Part shown: in pieces, positions 15,639 to 23,544 of the stretch
Position numbering within the stretch: the first letter of the stretch is position 1
Layout of the letters: each line of letters begins with the position of its first letter
NCBI GenBank assembly: GCA_900555035.1
Contig: USJX01000008.1
Span: 1-57,349, forward strand
DNA: 57,349 nucleotides
DNA from: an uncultured Prevotella sp.
GTDB lineage: Bacteria > Bacteroidota > Bacteroidia > Bacteroidales > Bacteroidaceae
Direction: 5' to 3'
Notes under the pieces: model-generated
What the model saw: only the letters and a program-made list of their open reading frames with translations
Database searches by the model: none
What the model was told of the DNA's origin: nothing
Program-made: the position numbers and the translations under genes

Positions 15639-16145
15639 ATGCCAGATAGAATGACCATAGAACAGCGCCACCATAACATGGCGGCAATCAAGGGCAAGGA
15701 TACCAAACCGGAGATTCTTGTCAGGAAGTTCCTGTGGGCTAGGGGATTCAGGTATAGGCTCAATCATCCACGGTTGCCGGGAAAACCGGATATTGTGCTC
15801 AGGAAGTATCGTACCTGCATTCTGGTGAATGGATGCTTCTGGCATGGACATGAAGGGTGCAAGTATTATGTGATGCCGAAATCGAATACCAAGTTCTGGC
15901 AGGATAAAATCAGGAGGAATCGGGAACGGGACCATGAGGTGCTGCATCGGTTGGCTGAAATGGGATGGCATACCATCGTCATCTGGGAATGTGAACTGAA
16001 GCCGGCTGTCAGGGAGAAGACCCTGGAGTCGCTGGCCTTTACGCTGAACCATATCTTCCTGGAAGATCATCATATCAGGAGGTATGAATTGCCGGATGAA
16101 AAAACGGCAATGGTGGCGGAGCCGGAACCAAGACATCGGGATTAA
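15639..16145 (+). CDS. vsr: Very short patch repair (Vsr) endonuclease
   Basis: 168 residues with the Vsr signature: MTIEQRHHNMAAIKGKDTKP, LVRKFLWARGFRYRL, GKPDIVL (catalytic Asp), VNGCFWHGHEGC (zinc-binding and catalytic His region) and VIWECELK. Vsr nicks T:G mismatches that arise when 5-methylcytosine deaminates, and usually sits beside a cytosine-5 methyltransferase. None is present in this window, so the gene is an orphan here. It is transcribed from the plus side of promoter repeat copy C, divergently from the YhcG-type nuclease gene. A stem-loop follows at 16163. Length and motifs look complete. Confidence 0.92.
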   Translation: MPDRMTIEQRHHNMAAIKGKDTKPEILVRKFLWARGFRYRLNHPRLPGKPDIVLRKYRTCILVNGCFWHGHEGCKYYVMPKSNTKFWQDKIRRNRERDHEVLHRLAEMGWHTIVIWECELKPAVREKTLESLAFTLNHIFLEDHHIRRYELPDEKTAMVAEPEPRHRD

Positions 16146-16162
16146 TACCCATCAAAAACAAA

Positions 16163-16206
16163 AAATCCCTGATGAACTCCGATGGGGGAGGTTTCATCAG
16201 GGATTT
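16163..16206. terminator. Stem-loop between convergent vsr and AAA genes
   Basis: A 14-bp perfect stem (AAATCCCTGATGAA with its complement) encloses an inner CTCC/GGAG stem. It is closely related to 18233-18275. No strong T run follows on the plus side, but the convergent position suggests a shared transcription end. Confidence 0.6.
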
Positions 16207-16267
16207 GCCAGCACACAGGTCAAGGAGTTACAGTTACATAACGAGTGGCTGCAATGTGAGTTAAGTT

Positions 16268-18025
16268 TTATATCTCCTCGCAACCCACCATTTCCGCTCC
16301 GCGGTAGATGACCACCAGCTTGTGGAGCTTTGTGGTCTTTACCGCCTCTCTGACCATGTCACAGTCCGCATAGCGAGAGATTTGAGCTGAAGCCTCCTCG
16401 AAGAGCTTTTTCACTTGCTCATCTGTGGTTTGGCTCTTGCAATATTTCAACTCGATGATATATGAATGCACCATGTCCTTGTAGATGTCACAGAGCGGAG
16501 AGAGGAAGATGTCGGCATAGCCGCCGTCATTGTCCAGCTCAGAGATGGGGCGATAGAACTTGTTCTGGCTCGTCATCGCCAAGGTGAAGCCATGCACGAA
16601 AGCCTCTCCCTTCTGCTTGTCTCGCTGGGAGGAGTACTTCTTCAGGCAGTCGGCGATATACTCAAAGTATGGTTTGAATAGTCCATCGTATGCCAGTTTG
16701 CTCTCCAGTTTGCCCTTGCTATATCTATCATATACCAAGTCATTCTCCTTGTAGGTGTCAAGCAGGTAGGTGTACATCTGGTCACGCACCACCTCATTCG
16801 GGATGATGAACTTGGTCTCACCCTTGTATGTTCCGTCTATCGTCACCATACCGAAATAGAACAGCAGGCTGAGGAAGTTGTCAGGGTCGTTGATTCGTTC
16901 GGCAGGGAAGTTCTCGTTGAGCGTACCTGTCACGAATCCCTGGGTCACCAACTGCTGGATGATGCTGGCGTCATGGGCGAACTCCTTGTCGTGGCGGATG
17001 AGCATTCGCATCTTGTCATAGTCGATACGGATGTTGGTCTCTACCATGGAGTCGGGGATGTCGTACTCATTATCTATATAGTTGCTAATGAAATTGAGCA
17101 CCATCACGGAGTTGTACATCGTGGTCTTGCCATAGCTCTTGGCGGCAAAGCAATAGTTGTCGTACCATGGCTTCATCACCTTGATCAGCTCATCGGTGGT
17201 GTGATTGAACGGCAGGACGCTGCTGTAATAATCCAGCATATCTCTCACTTCTTCTTCCGTGAAGCCCGTCATCTCATTGAATTTTGTGCTTAGGGAGTAG
17301 TTGGTTCCGATGTTGAATCCGCTGGTCAGGTCATCCATGGTCACAGGGCTTACTCCCGTGACGAACACTCTGCCCAGGGTATTGCCAGCCGCACCCTTGA
17401 TGGTGTTGAAGAACTGGCGCAAGTATCCCTCACCGTGGGTCTGGTTGCGATACCTCACAAGATGCTCCTCATGGGCGAGAATCATGTTGGTGAAGTTGTC
17501 GTACTCATCGATGAAGAGATAAATCTTCTTTCCCACCTCCTGACACTTCTGGCAAAGAAATCTCAACTTGGATACCGCATTAGGTTCCTGTTGCAATCCT
17601 TCCTTGGTACCAGTAGGAAGAATATGTGCATAGATGTCACAAAAGAAATTGAATACAAGACGACAATGGTTGTCCAGTCCATCCTTATAATCATCCAATC
17701 CTGCTGCTACCTCGGCAAAATTGAGGTGGATGATGAGATATGTATTATGCTCTGGTGTAGGATTCTGCCCGATGTATAGCTTGCCAAAGATTTCCTCAAA
17801 CTTGTCTTTCTTATTGATATCATAGTAATTCTCAAGCATGGAGAGGGTAAGTGTCTTGCCGAAACGGCGAGGGCGAATGAAGAAGAAATACTTGTTGGAT
17901 TCTTCTATTTGCTCTATGAAAGGAGTCTTGTCCACATAGTAACAATCCTCTTTTATAATATCCTCAAAATTCTGCATGCCGTATGGTATGCGCTTGCGAT
18001 AAATGCGCTTTGGTCTTACTATCAT
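16268..18025 (-). CDS. AAA-ATPase-like/PD-(D/E)xK (DUF1703-type) protein
   Basis: 585 residues of the large Bacteroidota family that joins an N-terminal AAA-ATPase-like domain to a C-terminal PD-(D/E)xK nuclease-like domain. Signatures: IPYGMQNFEDIIKEDCYYVD, KTPFIEQIEE, Walker A-like IRPRRFGKTLTLSML, Walker B-like KIYLFIDEYDNF, and in the C-terminal part SYIIELKYCK (ExK). The family occurs in many paralogues per genome and has no well-defined role; links to mobile or defence DNA are inferred. A promoter with TATCTTTGC lies at 18060-18068. It points away from the NigD-like gene, with copy D and a hairpin between them. Confidence 0.85.
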   Translation of the reverse strand: MIVRPKRIYRKRIPYGMQNFEDIIKEDCYYVDKTPFIEQIEESNKYFFFIRPRRFGKTLTLSMLENYYDINKKDKFEEIFGKLYIGQNPTPEHNTYLIIHLNFAEVAAGLDDYKDGLDNHCRLVFNFFCDIYAHILPTGTKEGLQQEPNAVSKLRFLCQKCQEVGKKIYLFIDEYDNFTNMILAHEEHLVRYRNQTHGEGYLRQFFNTIKGAAGNTLGRVFVTGVSPVTMDDLTSGFNIGTNYSLSTKFNEMTGFTEEEVRDMLDYYSSVLPFNHTTDELIKVMKPWYDNYCFAAKSYGKTTMYNSVMVLNFISNYIDNEYDIPDSMVETNIRIDYDKMRMLIRHDKEFAHDASIIQQLVTQGFVTGTLNENFPAERINDPDNFLSLLFYFGMVTIDGTYKGETKFIIPNEVVRDQMYTYLLDTYKENDLVYDRYSKGKLESKLAYDGLFKPYFEYIADCLKKYSSQRDKQKGEAFVHGFTLAMTSQNKFYRPISELDNDGGYADIFLSPLCDIYKDMVHSYIIELKYCKSQTTDEQVKKLFEEASAQISRYADCDMVREAVKTTKLHKLVVIYRGAEMVGCEEI

Positions 18026-18059
18026 AACTCAGTTTGATTATTCGTTTTTGAATCTGATG

Positions 18060-18068
18060 GCAAAGATA
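18060..18068 (-). promoter_or_regulatory. -7 box of the AAA-ATPase-like gene
   Basis: Minus-strand TATCTTTGC, about 35 bp before the start codon at 18025. It is independent of promoter repeat copy D, whose minus-strand half has diverged. Confidence 0.55.
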
Positions 18069-18123
18069 ACACTTTATCTCCTAATCTCCAAAACTTTTCA
18101 CGAAAAACTTCTACCATACAGCT

Positions 18124-18212
18124 AGAATATTTTTCTTTTATGCAAGTTTTTCTGGCTTTTTCTTTTGTGTTTTCATGAGAAAAGATTAATTTTGTATCGA
18201 TAGGGGGATTAG
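18124..18212. repeat. Island promoter repeat, copy D (right half intact)
   Basis: Matches copy C from TTTTATGCAAGTTTTT through GATTAATTTTGTATCGA and GGGGGATTA. The plus-strand promoter is intact: TTTG (18164-18167), a 19-bp spacer, TAATTTTG (18187-18194). The minus-strand -7 box is lost. No coding region follows; a terminator-like hairpin begins about 35 bp after the predicted start site. Confidence 0.8.
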
Positions 18213-18285
18213 TAACTACTAATAAATACAAGAATCCCCTGATGAACTCCGGTGGGGAGATTTCATCAGGGGATTCTTATTTCTT
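18198..18285 (+). ncRNA. Candidate small RNA between copy D promoter and hairpin
   Basis: The intact plus-strand promoter of copy D would start a transcript near 18198, and the stem-loop at 18233-18275 followed by a T-rich stretch would end it near 18285. That gives an RNA of roughly 85-90 nt with no reading frame. It may instead be the scar of a cassette that lost its gene. The call rests only on this arrangement. Confidence 0.3.
18233..18275. terminator. Stem-loop terminator next to copy D
   Basis: Stem AATCCCCTGATGAA with its exact complement, 14 bp, with an inner CTCC/GGAG stem. On the plus side it is followed by CTTATTTCTTTATTTTCTTTT. It could end a plus transcript from copy D and also serve the NigD-like gene on the minus strand. 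Relative to 16163-16206 the arms differ in a compensated way. Confidence 0.65.
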
Positions 18286-18331
18286 TATTTTCTTTTATTC
18301 CTTATATCCTTTTCCTTTTCAGAATTCTCTT

Positions 18332-19090
18332 TTATCTGATTTCTCTGTTGAGTTCGCCTGGTTCGCTATAGCCTTCCAGTATCCTGGAGCCGGTGAAGGA
18401 CTTGCGGGAGCAGTAGTCGAAATCTACCTTCTTGTAGCCTTGGCTTGAGCGCCAGCGGATGGTGAGCTTCACCGTCTTGCCTTTGGTATCTGGCAGGGCT
18501 TCGTTGAGATTGAAGGCTACCAGGGCATCACGCCAGTAGTTCTGAGGGTCGCCATTTACGTTATGACGAAGCTCTACTTCGTATGGATTCTCAGGGTTTA
18601 CTCCTGTTACGAGATTGATGTAATGAGGATTCTGACCTCCCCAGAGAGCACGGAAGCGGAGGGTGAGATAGCCATCCTCGGCTACGGTTACCCAGTCGCG
18701 AACGATATCTACCCAGTTGTTGCCATACTTCTCGCTGTTTGCCACGTCGGAACCCATGGATGGTACTGGCTTCTTGGTCAGGATACTGTCTATCCAGTTT
18801 ACATGAACCACCTGGTTGTACTTGTCGCTCTTCTCATTGGTAGTTGAGTAGTTGACGAGTGCACGCACCTCTTTGTCGCCGAATGGCTTGTTGAGGTTCT
18901 TGGCGAGCAGCGTGGTGTTGTCGTCGAGCTGCAAATAGCAGGCATCGCCATTCTGTTTTACTGTTACCAATGCATTTGGTAAAACACGGTCCCAATCGGT
19001 GTCATCATCGTTGTTGCACGATTGGAAGGTGAGGGCTGACAGGAGCAGTGCCACTGCCAGCCACGCCTTCTTGAAATCTATTTTTCTCAT
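18332..19090 (-). CDS. NigD-like lipoprotein
   Basis: 252 residues starting with a lipoprotein signal (WLAVALLLSALTFQSC, Cys25) and an acidic NDDDTDWD stretch. The body, with VLPNALVTVK, DDNTTLLAKNLNKPFGDKEV and VHVNWIDSILTKK, followed by beta-rich sequence up to VKLTIRWRSSQGYKKVDFDY, matches the NigD-like family of Bacteroidota (an N-terminal OB-like domain and a C-terminal beta-sandwich). NigD was named from a bacteriocin-associated locus, but the family is broad and its role unknown. It is predicted to sit on the outer membrane or the surface. No partner gene is evident on this strand. Confidence 0.82.
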   Translation of the reverse strand: MRKIDFKKAWLAVALLLSALTFQSCNNDDDTDWDRVLPNALVTVKQNGDACYLQLDDNTTLLAKNLNKPFGDKEVRALVNYSTTNEKSDKYNQVVHVNWIDSILTKKPVPSMGSDVANSEKYGNNWVDIVRDWVTVAEDGYLTLRFRALWGGQNPHYINLVTGVNPENPYEVELRHNVNGDPQNYWRDALVAFNLNEALPDTKGKTVKLTIRWRSSQGYKKVDFDYCSRKSFTGSRILEGYSEPGELNREIR

Positions 19091-19358
19091 ACTTATTCTT
19101 TTCCTTTCTTTTCTTATTAATTCTTACTTGTTTTTAAAGCTTTTGCCCTTTCAGGGCGCCAGGGGGAGTGTTTGTTTTTCCCTGGCTTAGAAAAAATATC
19201 AGCATGCTTGATATTGTTTTCTGTCTTTAAAATAACGAAAGAAGGAAAAACTTGCGTGAGATTTAGCAAAAGAAAGTTAAATAAGGAGAAGTGGGTTTTA
19301 TTGACTTGCATTATAAATGGAATATTATGCCTTGTAGGATAAAAAGATGAGGATTTAT
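19091..19358. other. Gap between divergent NigD-like and phosphoesterase genes
   Basis: Contains the dispersed GCTTTTGCCCTTTCAGGGCG element at 19138-19160 and otherwise A/T-rich DNA. I see no clear promoter for the NigD-like gene and no coding region. Confidence 0.5.
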
Positions 19359-19390
19359 TTTGTATTGTCTCCGATTTGCAGTACCTTTGC
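19359..19390 (+). promoter_or_regulatory. Promoter of the membrane phosphoesterase gene
   Basis: TTTG (19359-19362), a 19-bp spacer and TACCTTTGC (19382-19390): a near-perfect Bacteroidota promoter. The predicted leader is about 75 nt. Confidence 0.75.
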
Positions 19391-19394
19391 AGCT

Positions 19395-19466
19395 AGATGC
19401 AGCAATCTAATTAAACAACGATGTTGCAATCTAAAATAAACTAGATGTTGCTATCTATAATAATAG
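19395..19466. repeat. 5' UTR tandem repeat, period about 24-25 bp
   Basis: Three units with the core GATGTTGCAATCTA (also GATGCAGCAATCTA and GATGTTGCTATCTA) fill the predicted leader of the phosphoesterase gene. Confidence 0.8.
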
Positions 19467-19470
19467 GTAT

Positions 19471-20607
19471 ATGAATAAGGTTATAAAAAAGATATTTCGA
19501 TCGATATTGTATGTCGTGGGCGTCGTGGCGCTTTCGATAGTACCCGATGTGTGGCTTTGGCATATCGGGGTGAACGAATGCCCCCTGGCGCTTGCTATCC
19601 TCTGGTGGGTTCCTACGTTGCTCATCCTCCTTGCCGAGATGGGATTGCAGTTGGGCAAGTTTCATCGGGAGTCGGTGAGGGTGCTCTTTACGCTGATTCT
19701 CTTCTCCGTGATGCCGAAGGTGGTGTTCATCCTCTTCGATTTCATGATGCCTTGGTTCTTCGCCATCTTGCCGGCGCTGGCACTGATGGGGTGGTTCCTC
19801 TTTGGCTTCGTGGCGGGCTGGAAACGGCTGGAGGTGAAATACATCACTTATTCATCACCCGATCTTCCTCCTTATTTCGACGGATACAAGCTTCTGCATT
19901 TCAGCGATTTCCATCTGGGTACCTTCCCTAAGGGTTCTGATTTCGTGAAGCAGGTGGTGGAACGTGCCAATGCCGAGGGGGTGGAGATGATGCTCTTTAC
20001 CGGCGACCTGGTGAACAATGATGCCAGCGAGGTGGAGGCTTATGTGGATGAATTGAAGAAACTGCATGCGCCCGATGGCATCTTCTCGGTGTGGGGCAAC
20101 CATGACTATTGCGAATACAATACACATCATGGCATCAGGGATTTGAGAAAGAATAGACGACTGCTGTTCAGTCTGCAGGAGCAGATGGGATGGCACCAGC
20201 TGATGAATGAGCATTTCACCATGTCGCATGGTATGGCTTCGATAGAGATTATCGGTGTGGAGAATGCGGGACAGCCGCCGTTTACCAACCGCAGTAATCT
20301 GAAGAAGGCGATGAAGGGGGTGGAGAAGGATGCCTTCAAGATTGTGCTGACCCACGACCCGCATCATTGGCGCAGGGAGGTGCAGAAGACGGGTGCCCAA
20401 CTGACACTGGCTGGTCATACCCATGCCGGACAGTTGAAGATTGGCAACCTGACTCCTGCCAAGATGGCTTTCAAGGAGTGGGGCGGTGAATACTGGCAGG
20501 GCAGACAGTTGCTTTATGTATCTGCAGGCTTGGGCGGTTCCTTCCCGTTCCGCCTGGGAGCATGGCCTGAAATGACTGTGATTACCCTGAAGCGAGAGCT
20601 GAAATAA
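19471..20607 (+). CDS. Membrane-anchored YkuE-like metallophosphoesterase
   Basis: 378 residues. About 115 N-terminal residues hold three to four transmembrane segments (ILYVVGVVALSIVPDVWLW, ALAILWWVPTLLILLAEM, MPWFFAILPALALMGWFLFG). The phosphoesterase domain follows, with all core motifs: FSDFHLG (DxH), LFTGDLVNND, VWGNHDY, LTHDPHH and LAGHTHAGQ. This layout matches YkuE-like enzymes; the family hydrolyses phosphoester or pyrophosphate bonds in membrane or cell-wall compounds, and the substrate here is unknown. It has its own promoter and a repeat-filled leader. Confidence 0.88.
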   Translation: MNKVIKKIFRSILYVVGVVALSIVPDVWLWHIGVNECPLALAILWWVPTLLILLAEMGLQLGKFHRESVRVLFTLILFSVMPKVVFILFDFMMPWFFAILPALALMGWFLFGFVAGWKRLEVKYITYSSPDLPPYFDGYKLLHFSDFHLGTFPKGSDFVKQVVERANAEGVEMMLFTGDLVNNDASEVEAYVDELKKLHAPDGIFSVWGNHDYCEYNTHHGIRDLRKNRRLLFSLQEQMGWHQLMNEHFTMSHGMASIEIIGVENAGQPPFTNRSNLKKAMKGVEKDAFKIVLTHDPHHWRREVQKTGAQLTLAGHTHAGQLKIGNLTPAKMAFKEWGGEYWQGRQLLYVSAGLGGSFPFRLGAWPEMTVITLKRELK

Positions 20608-20735
20608 TGCTGAGGCTGATGGTGTAAATAATTCGTATAAAAGCGGTTACGATAGTTAAAAACTGGCGCAAAGTGTTAAGTCTTGGTAAAAAATACGAGA
20701 AAAATAGATTAATTTGAAAAAACATTGCCTAAAAA

Positions 20736-20767
20736 TTTGGTGATTCAGAAAATATTCGTAACTTTGC
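20736..20767 (+). promoter_or_regulatory. Promoter of queH
   Basis: TTTG (20736-20739), a 19-bp spacer and TAACTTTGC (20759-20767). This predicts a start near 20771 and a leader of about 90 nt that contains a terminator-like hairpin. Confidence 0.75.
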
Positions 20768-20790
20768 ACTAGTTTTCGCATATATTTGGG

Positions 20791-20833
20791 CAAATGGGGG
20801 GTGTCGAGAGATTGTACTCCATTTGTTTTTTTT
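20791..20833 (+). promoter_or_regulatory. Possible transcription attenuator in the queH leader
   Basis: CAAATGG (20791-20797) pairs with CCATTTG (20819-20825) and is followed at once by eight T residues, an intrinsic-terminator shape placed between the promoter and the start codon. A 13-codon frame (ATG at 20794, stop in the TTTTAG tail; peptide MGGVERLYSICFF) overlaps the hairpin. Read-through could be controlled by translation of this peptide or by a ligand. I do not see a known preQ1 aptamer. Confidence 0.45.
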
Positions 20834-20861
20834 AGTAAAAAGTTTAAAGTTCAAAGTAAAA

Positions 20862-21467
20862 ATGAAGATTCCAGTAGAAGAACAATATAAATTCGTGAAA
20901 CTTTCTCTCCCTGATGGAAGCAAGGCCGATGGTCAGGCTGTGTTGCTGCATGCCTGCTGTGCCCCTTGTTCGTCTGCCATCGTGGAGTGTATGCTTCGTA
21001 ATGGTATGAAGCCTACGGTGTATTTCAGCAACAGTAATATCTATCCGCAGCAGGAATTCGAGATTCGCAAGCACGAGCTGATGCGATTCCTGGAGGCGCA
21101 GGGTGTGCCATACGTGGAGGATGAGTACGACCATGAGGAATGGCTTGCCACCATCAAGGGTTTGGAGAATGAACCGGAAAGGGGAAGCCGCTGCTCGGCT
21201 TGTTTCCTCTATCGCCTGAAGCATGCGGCTAAGTATGCGCAGGAGCATGGATTCCATCTGCTTACCACCACGCTGGCTTCTTCGAGATGGAAGAACATCA
21301 GGCAGATTGATGCTGCCGGACATATCGCCGTAGAGGGATGCCCGGATGTAGAGTGGTGGGATATGAACTGGAGAAAAGGCGGTTTGCAGAATCGCCGAGG
21401 AGAATTGTTGAAACAGAATGAATTCTACAACCAGCTATATTGCGGTTGTGAATTCAGCATGAGATAA
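20862..21467 (+). CDS. queH: Epoxyqueuosine reductase QueH
   Basis: 201 residues from the start chosen (MKIPVEEQYKFV); an upstream ATG in the poly-T leader is unlikely. The QueH (former DUF208) cysteine motifs are present: LLHACCAPCSS, GSRCSACFLYRL and LYCGCEFSMR, which bind iron-sulphur and metal cofactors. QueH reduces epoxyqueuosine to queuosine in tRNAs with GUN anticodons, the last step of queuosine synthesis, and replaces QueG. It stands alone, convergent with the formate-tetrahydrofolate ligase gene, with a strong inverted repeat between the two stops. Confidence 0.93.
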   Translation: MKIPVEEQYKFVKLSLPDGSKADGQAVLLHACCAPCSSAIVECMLRNGMKPTVYFSNSNIYPQQEFEIRKHELMRFLEAQGVPYVEDEYDHEEWLATIKGLENEPERGSRCSACFLYRLKHAAKYAQEHGFHLLTTTLASSRWKNIRQIDAAGHIAVEGCPDVEWWDMNWRKGGLQNRRGELLKQNEFYNQLYCGCEFSMR

Positions 21468-21472
21468 GAAAT

Positions 21473-21525
21473 CGCCCTGAAAGGCAAAAGCATTGTCTAT
21501 CGAACGCTTTTGCTCTTTCAGGGCG
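21473..21525. terminator. Inverted repeat between queH and fhs stops
   Basis: Arms of 19-20 bases (CGCCCTGAAAGGCAAAAGC and its near complement) enclose 14 bp. It lies between convergent genes and can act on both strands. The arms carry the GCCCTTTCAGGGCG-type core of the dispersed element seen at 13092 and 19138. Confidence 0.7.
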
Positions 21526-21572
21526 AACAGTTTTATATAAAAATCTGTGTGAATCTGTGAAATCTGTGGGAC

Positions 21573-23237
21573 TTAAGAAAGACCAGTAATCTCACCATTT
21601 ACTACGTCGATGCGCTCTGCCTGTGGGCTCTTTGGCAAACCTGGCATTCGCATGATAGGACCAGCGATGACTACAATCATCTCGGCACCCATATTTACGG
21701 TGATGTCGCGAACGTGAAGCTCGAAACCATCTGTTGGACCGTATGCCTTGGCATCGGTAGAGAAGCTATACTGGGTCTTGGCGATACAGATAGGGAACTT
21801 CTCGGCACCCAGCTTCTTGATTTCTTCAATCATTGCCTTGGCAGAATCGCTCAGGGTAACGCTGCCGGCACCATAGAGGTTGAAGGCTACATCCTCAATC
21901 TTCTTCTCCACTGGCTCATCGTCATCGTAGGTGAAGTAGAGAGGAGCAGATGGATGCTCGTTGATGGTCTTCACTACCAGCTCTGCCAATTCCATCGCAC
22001 CCTTGCCACCCTCGGCGAAGGCACTGTTTACGGCGAAGCCGCAACCCATCTCCTCGCAATGCTTGCGCAATACATCAATCTCCTCGTCGGTATCGGTAGC
22101 AAACTTGTTGAAGGCGATAACCACGGTCTGACCAAAGCTCTGCAGGTTCTTCACGTGCTTATCGAGGTTCCAATAGCCAGCCTCCATGCCAGCAACGTTT
22201 GGCTTCTTGATATCTTCCAGAGATACGCCACCATGCATCTTCAATGCCTGGAGAGTTACAACGAGCACGGTGAGGTCTGGCTGCAGACCAGTCTTGCGGC
22301 ACTTGATGTTGTAGAACTTCTCTGCACCGAGGTCGGCACCGAAGCCAGCCTCTGTGATGGCATAGTCGCCATACTCCAGAGCGGCAGCTGTAGCCATTAC
22401 TGAGTTACAGCCATGGGCGATATTGGCAAACGGACCGCAGTGAACGAAGGCAGGAGTGCCCTCTGTGGTCTGAACCAGGTTTGGCTTCAGGGCATCGAGG
22501 AGCAGAGCCACGATACTTCCGCCTACACCCATATCCTTGACGGTGAATGGTTTGTCATCCTCTGTGATACCGAGGAGAATATTGTCGATGCGACGACGCA
22601 GGTCGTCAACGCTAGTTGCGAAACACATGATAGCCATGATTTCAGAAGCAGGAGTGATATCGAAGCCAGCCTCTGTCTCTATGCCGTTCTTATCGCCGAT
22701 ACCGGTGATGATGCGGCGGAGACCACGGTCGTTTACGTCCATCACACGGCGCCAGAGAATCTTCTTCAACTTGAATCCCTCTGCCTCGTGCTGGAAACGG
22801 TAGTTGTCCAGGAGGGCAGCAATCATGTTGTTGGCCTCTGTAATGGCATGGAAATCGCCAGTGAAATGGAGATTGATCTTATCCATAGGCAAAACCTGGG
22901 CGTAACCGCCACCAGCAGCACCACCCTTCATGCCGAAGCAAGGACCCAGAGATGGTTCACGAAGAGCCACTACGGCTTTCTTGCCAATCTTCTGCATACC
23001 CAGGGCGAGCCCCACAGATACAGTAGTCTTGCCATTACCAGCCTTGGTAGGACTGATAGCGGTAACGAGGATGAGGTGATGATTCTTGAACTTGTTAGGA
23101 TCGATGTCGCCAGTAGTAATCTTGGCAATGTAGCGACCGTAGTTTTCAACCTGGTCTTCATGGATTCCTAGTTCTGCTGCTACCTCATTGATGGGGCGCA
23201 GTTTAACTGATTTAGCTATTTCAATATCTGTCAACAT
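21573..23237 (-). CDS. fhs: Formate-tetrahydrofolate ligase
   Basis: 554 residues from the usual start (MLTDIEIAKSVKLRPI). It makes 10-formyltetrahydrofolate from formate, ATP and tetrahydrofolate. Signatures: TAISPTKAGNGKTTVSVGL (ATP-binding loop), REPSLGPCFGMKGGAAGGGY, HFTGDFHAITEANN and FVHCGPFANIAHGCNS, ending with IMRMPGLPKSPQAERIDV. Length and motifs are complete. It has its own promoter with a TACCTTTGC box at 23262-23270. It can feed formate, for instance from the pyruvate formate-lyase encoded later in the window, into one-carbon metabolism. Confidence 0.96.
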   Translation of the reverse strand: MLTDIEIAKSVKLRPINEVAAELGIHEDQVENYGRYIAKITTGDIDPNKFKNHHLILVTAISPTKAGNGKTTVSVGLALGMQKIGKKAVVALREPSLGPCFGMKGGAAGGGYAQVLPMDKINLHFTGDFHAITEANNMIAALLDNYRFQHEAEGFKLKKILWRRVMDVNDRGLRRIITGIGDKNGIETEAGFDITPASEIMAIMCFATSVDDLRRRIDNILLGITEDDKPFTVKDMGVGGSIVALLLDALKPNLVQTTEGTPAFVHCGPFANIAHGCNSVMATAAALEYGDYAITEAGFGADLGAEKFYNIKCRKTGLQPDLTVLVVTLQALKMHGGVSLEDIKKPNVAGMEAGYWNLDKHVKNLQSFGQTVVIAFNKFATDTDEEIDVLRKHCEEMGCGFAVNSAFAEGGKGAMELAELVVKTINEHPSAPLYFTYDDDEPVEKKIEDVAFNLYGAGSVTLSDSAKAMIEEIKKLGAEKFPICIAKTQYSFSTDAKAYGPTDGFELHVRDITVNMGAEMIVVIAGPIMRMPGLPKSPQAERIDVVNGEITGLS

Positions 23238-23261
23238 AAATAATGAATTTGTATTTGTGGT

Positions 23262-23270
23262 GCAAAGGTA
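23262..23270 (-). promoter_or_regulatory. -7 box of fhs
   Basis: Minus-strand TACCTTTGC, 25 bp before the start codon. The -33 box is weak. The 23238-23544 gap also holds the divergent promoter of the next gene and nothing else I can name. Confidence 0.6.
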
Positions 23271-23437
23271 CACAAAAGTATTCAGATTGCGGCATAAGAA
23301 AGTATAAAAAAAACAAAAGGGGCGGAATATCAGGCTTTTTCGTTGTCTATAGGGAGCTTACCCGTGATGAGGCTGATGAATTTTAATCATCATTTATGGT
23401 GATAAACCGAGCGAAATCAAATCATTATTTCTAGGTA

Positions 23438-23469
23438 TTGCGAAAAAGTCTAAATAGTTGTATCTTTGC
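23438..23469 (+). promoter_or_regulatory. Promoter of the 23545 membrane-protein gene
   Basis: TTGC (23438-23441), a 19-bp spacer and TATCTTTGC (23461-23469). The leader then holds repeated AATAATGAACAGTATAAAATAG-type segments (about 23482-23538). Confidence 0.7.
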
Positions 23470-23544
23470 AACCCAATTTGAAATAATAATGAACAGTATA
23501 AAATAGTAATAAACAGTATAAATAGTAATAAATAGAAATAAAAC

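Noticed and set aside
5413..18331. Integrated prophage or conjugative element
   Set aside because: No integrase, structural phage, relaxase or transfer genes, and no attachment-site duplication was seen.
20771..20861. preQ1 riboswitch upstream of queH
   Set aside because: The short C-rich loop and A-rich tail of a preQ1-I aptamer are not visible; only an attenuator-like hairpin is supported.
22413..23171. Plus-strand frames opposite formate-tetrahydrofolate ligase
   Set aside because: They mirror a highly conserved enzyme on the other strand; codon constraint explains the open frames.
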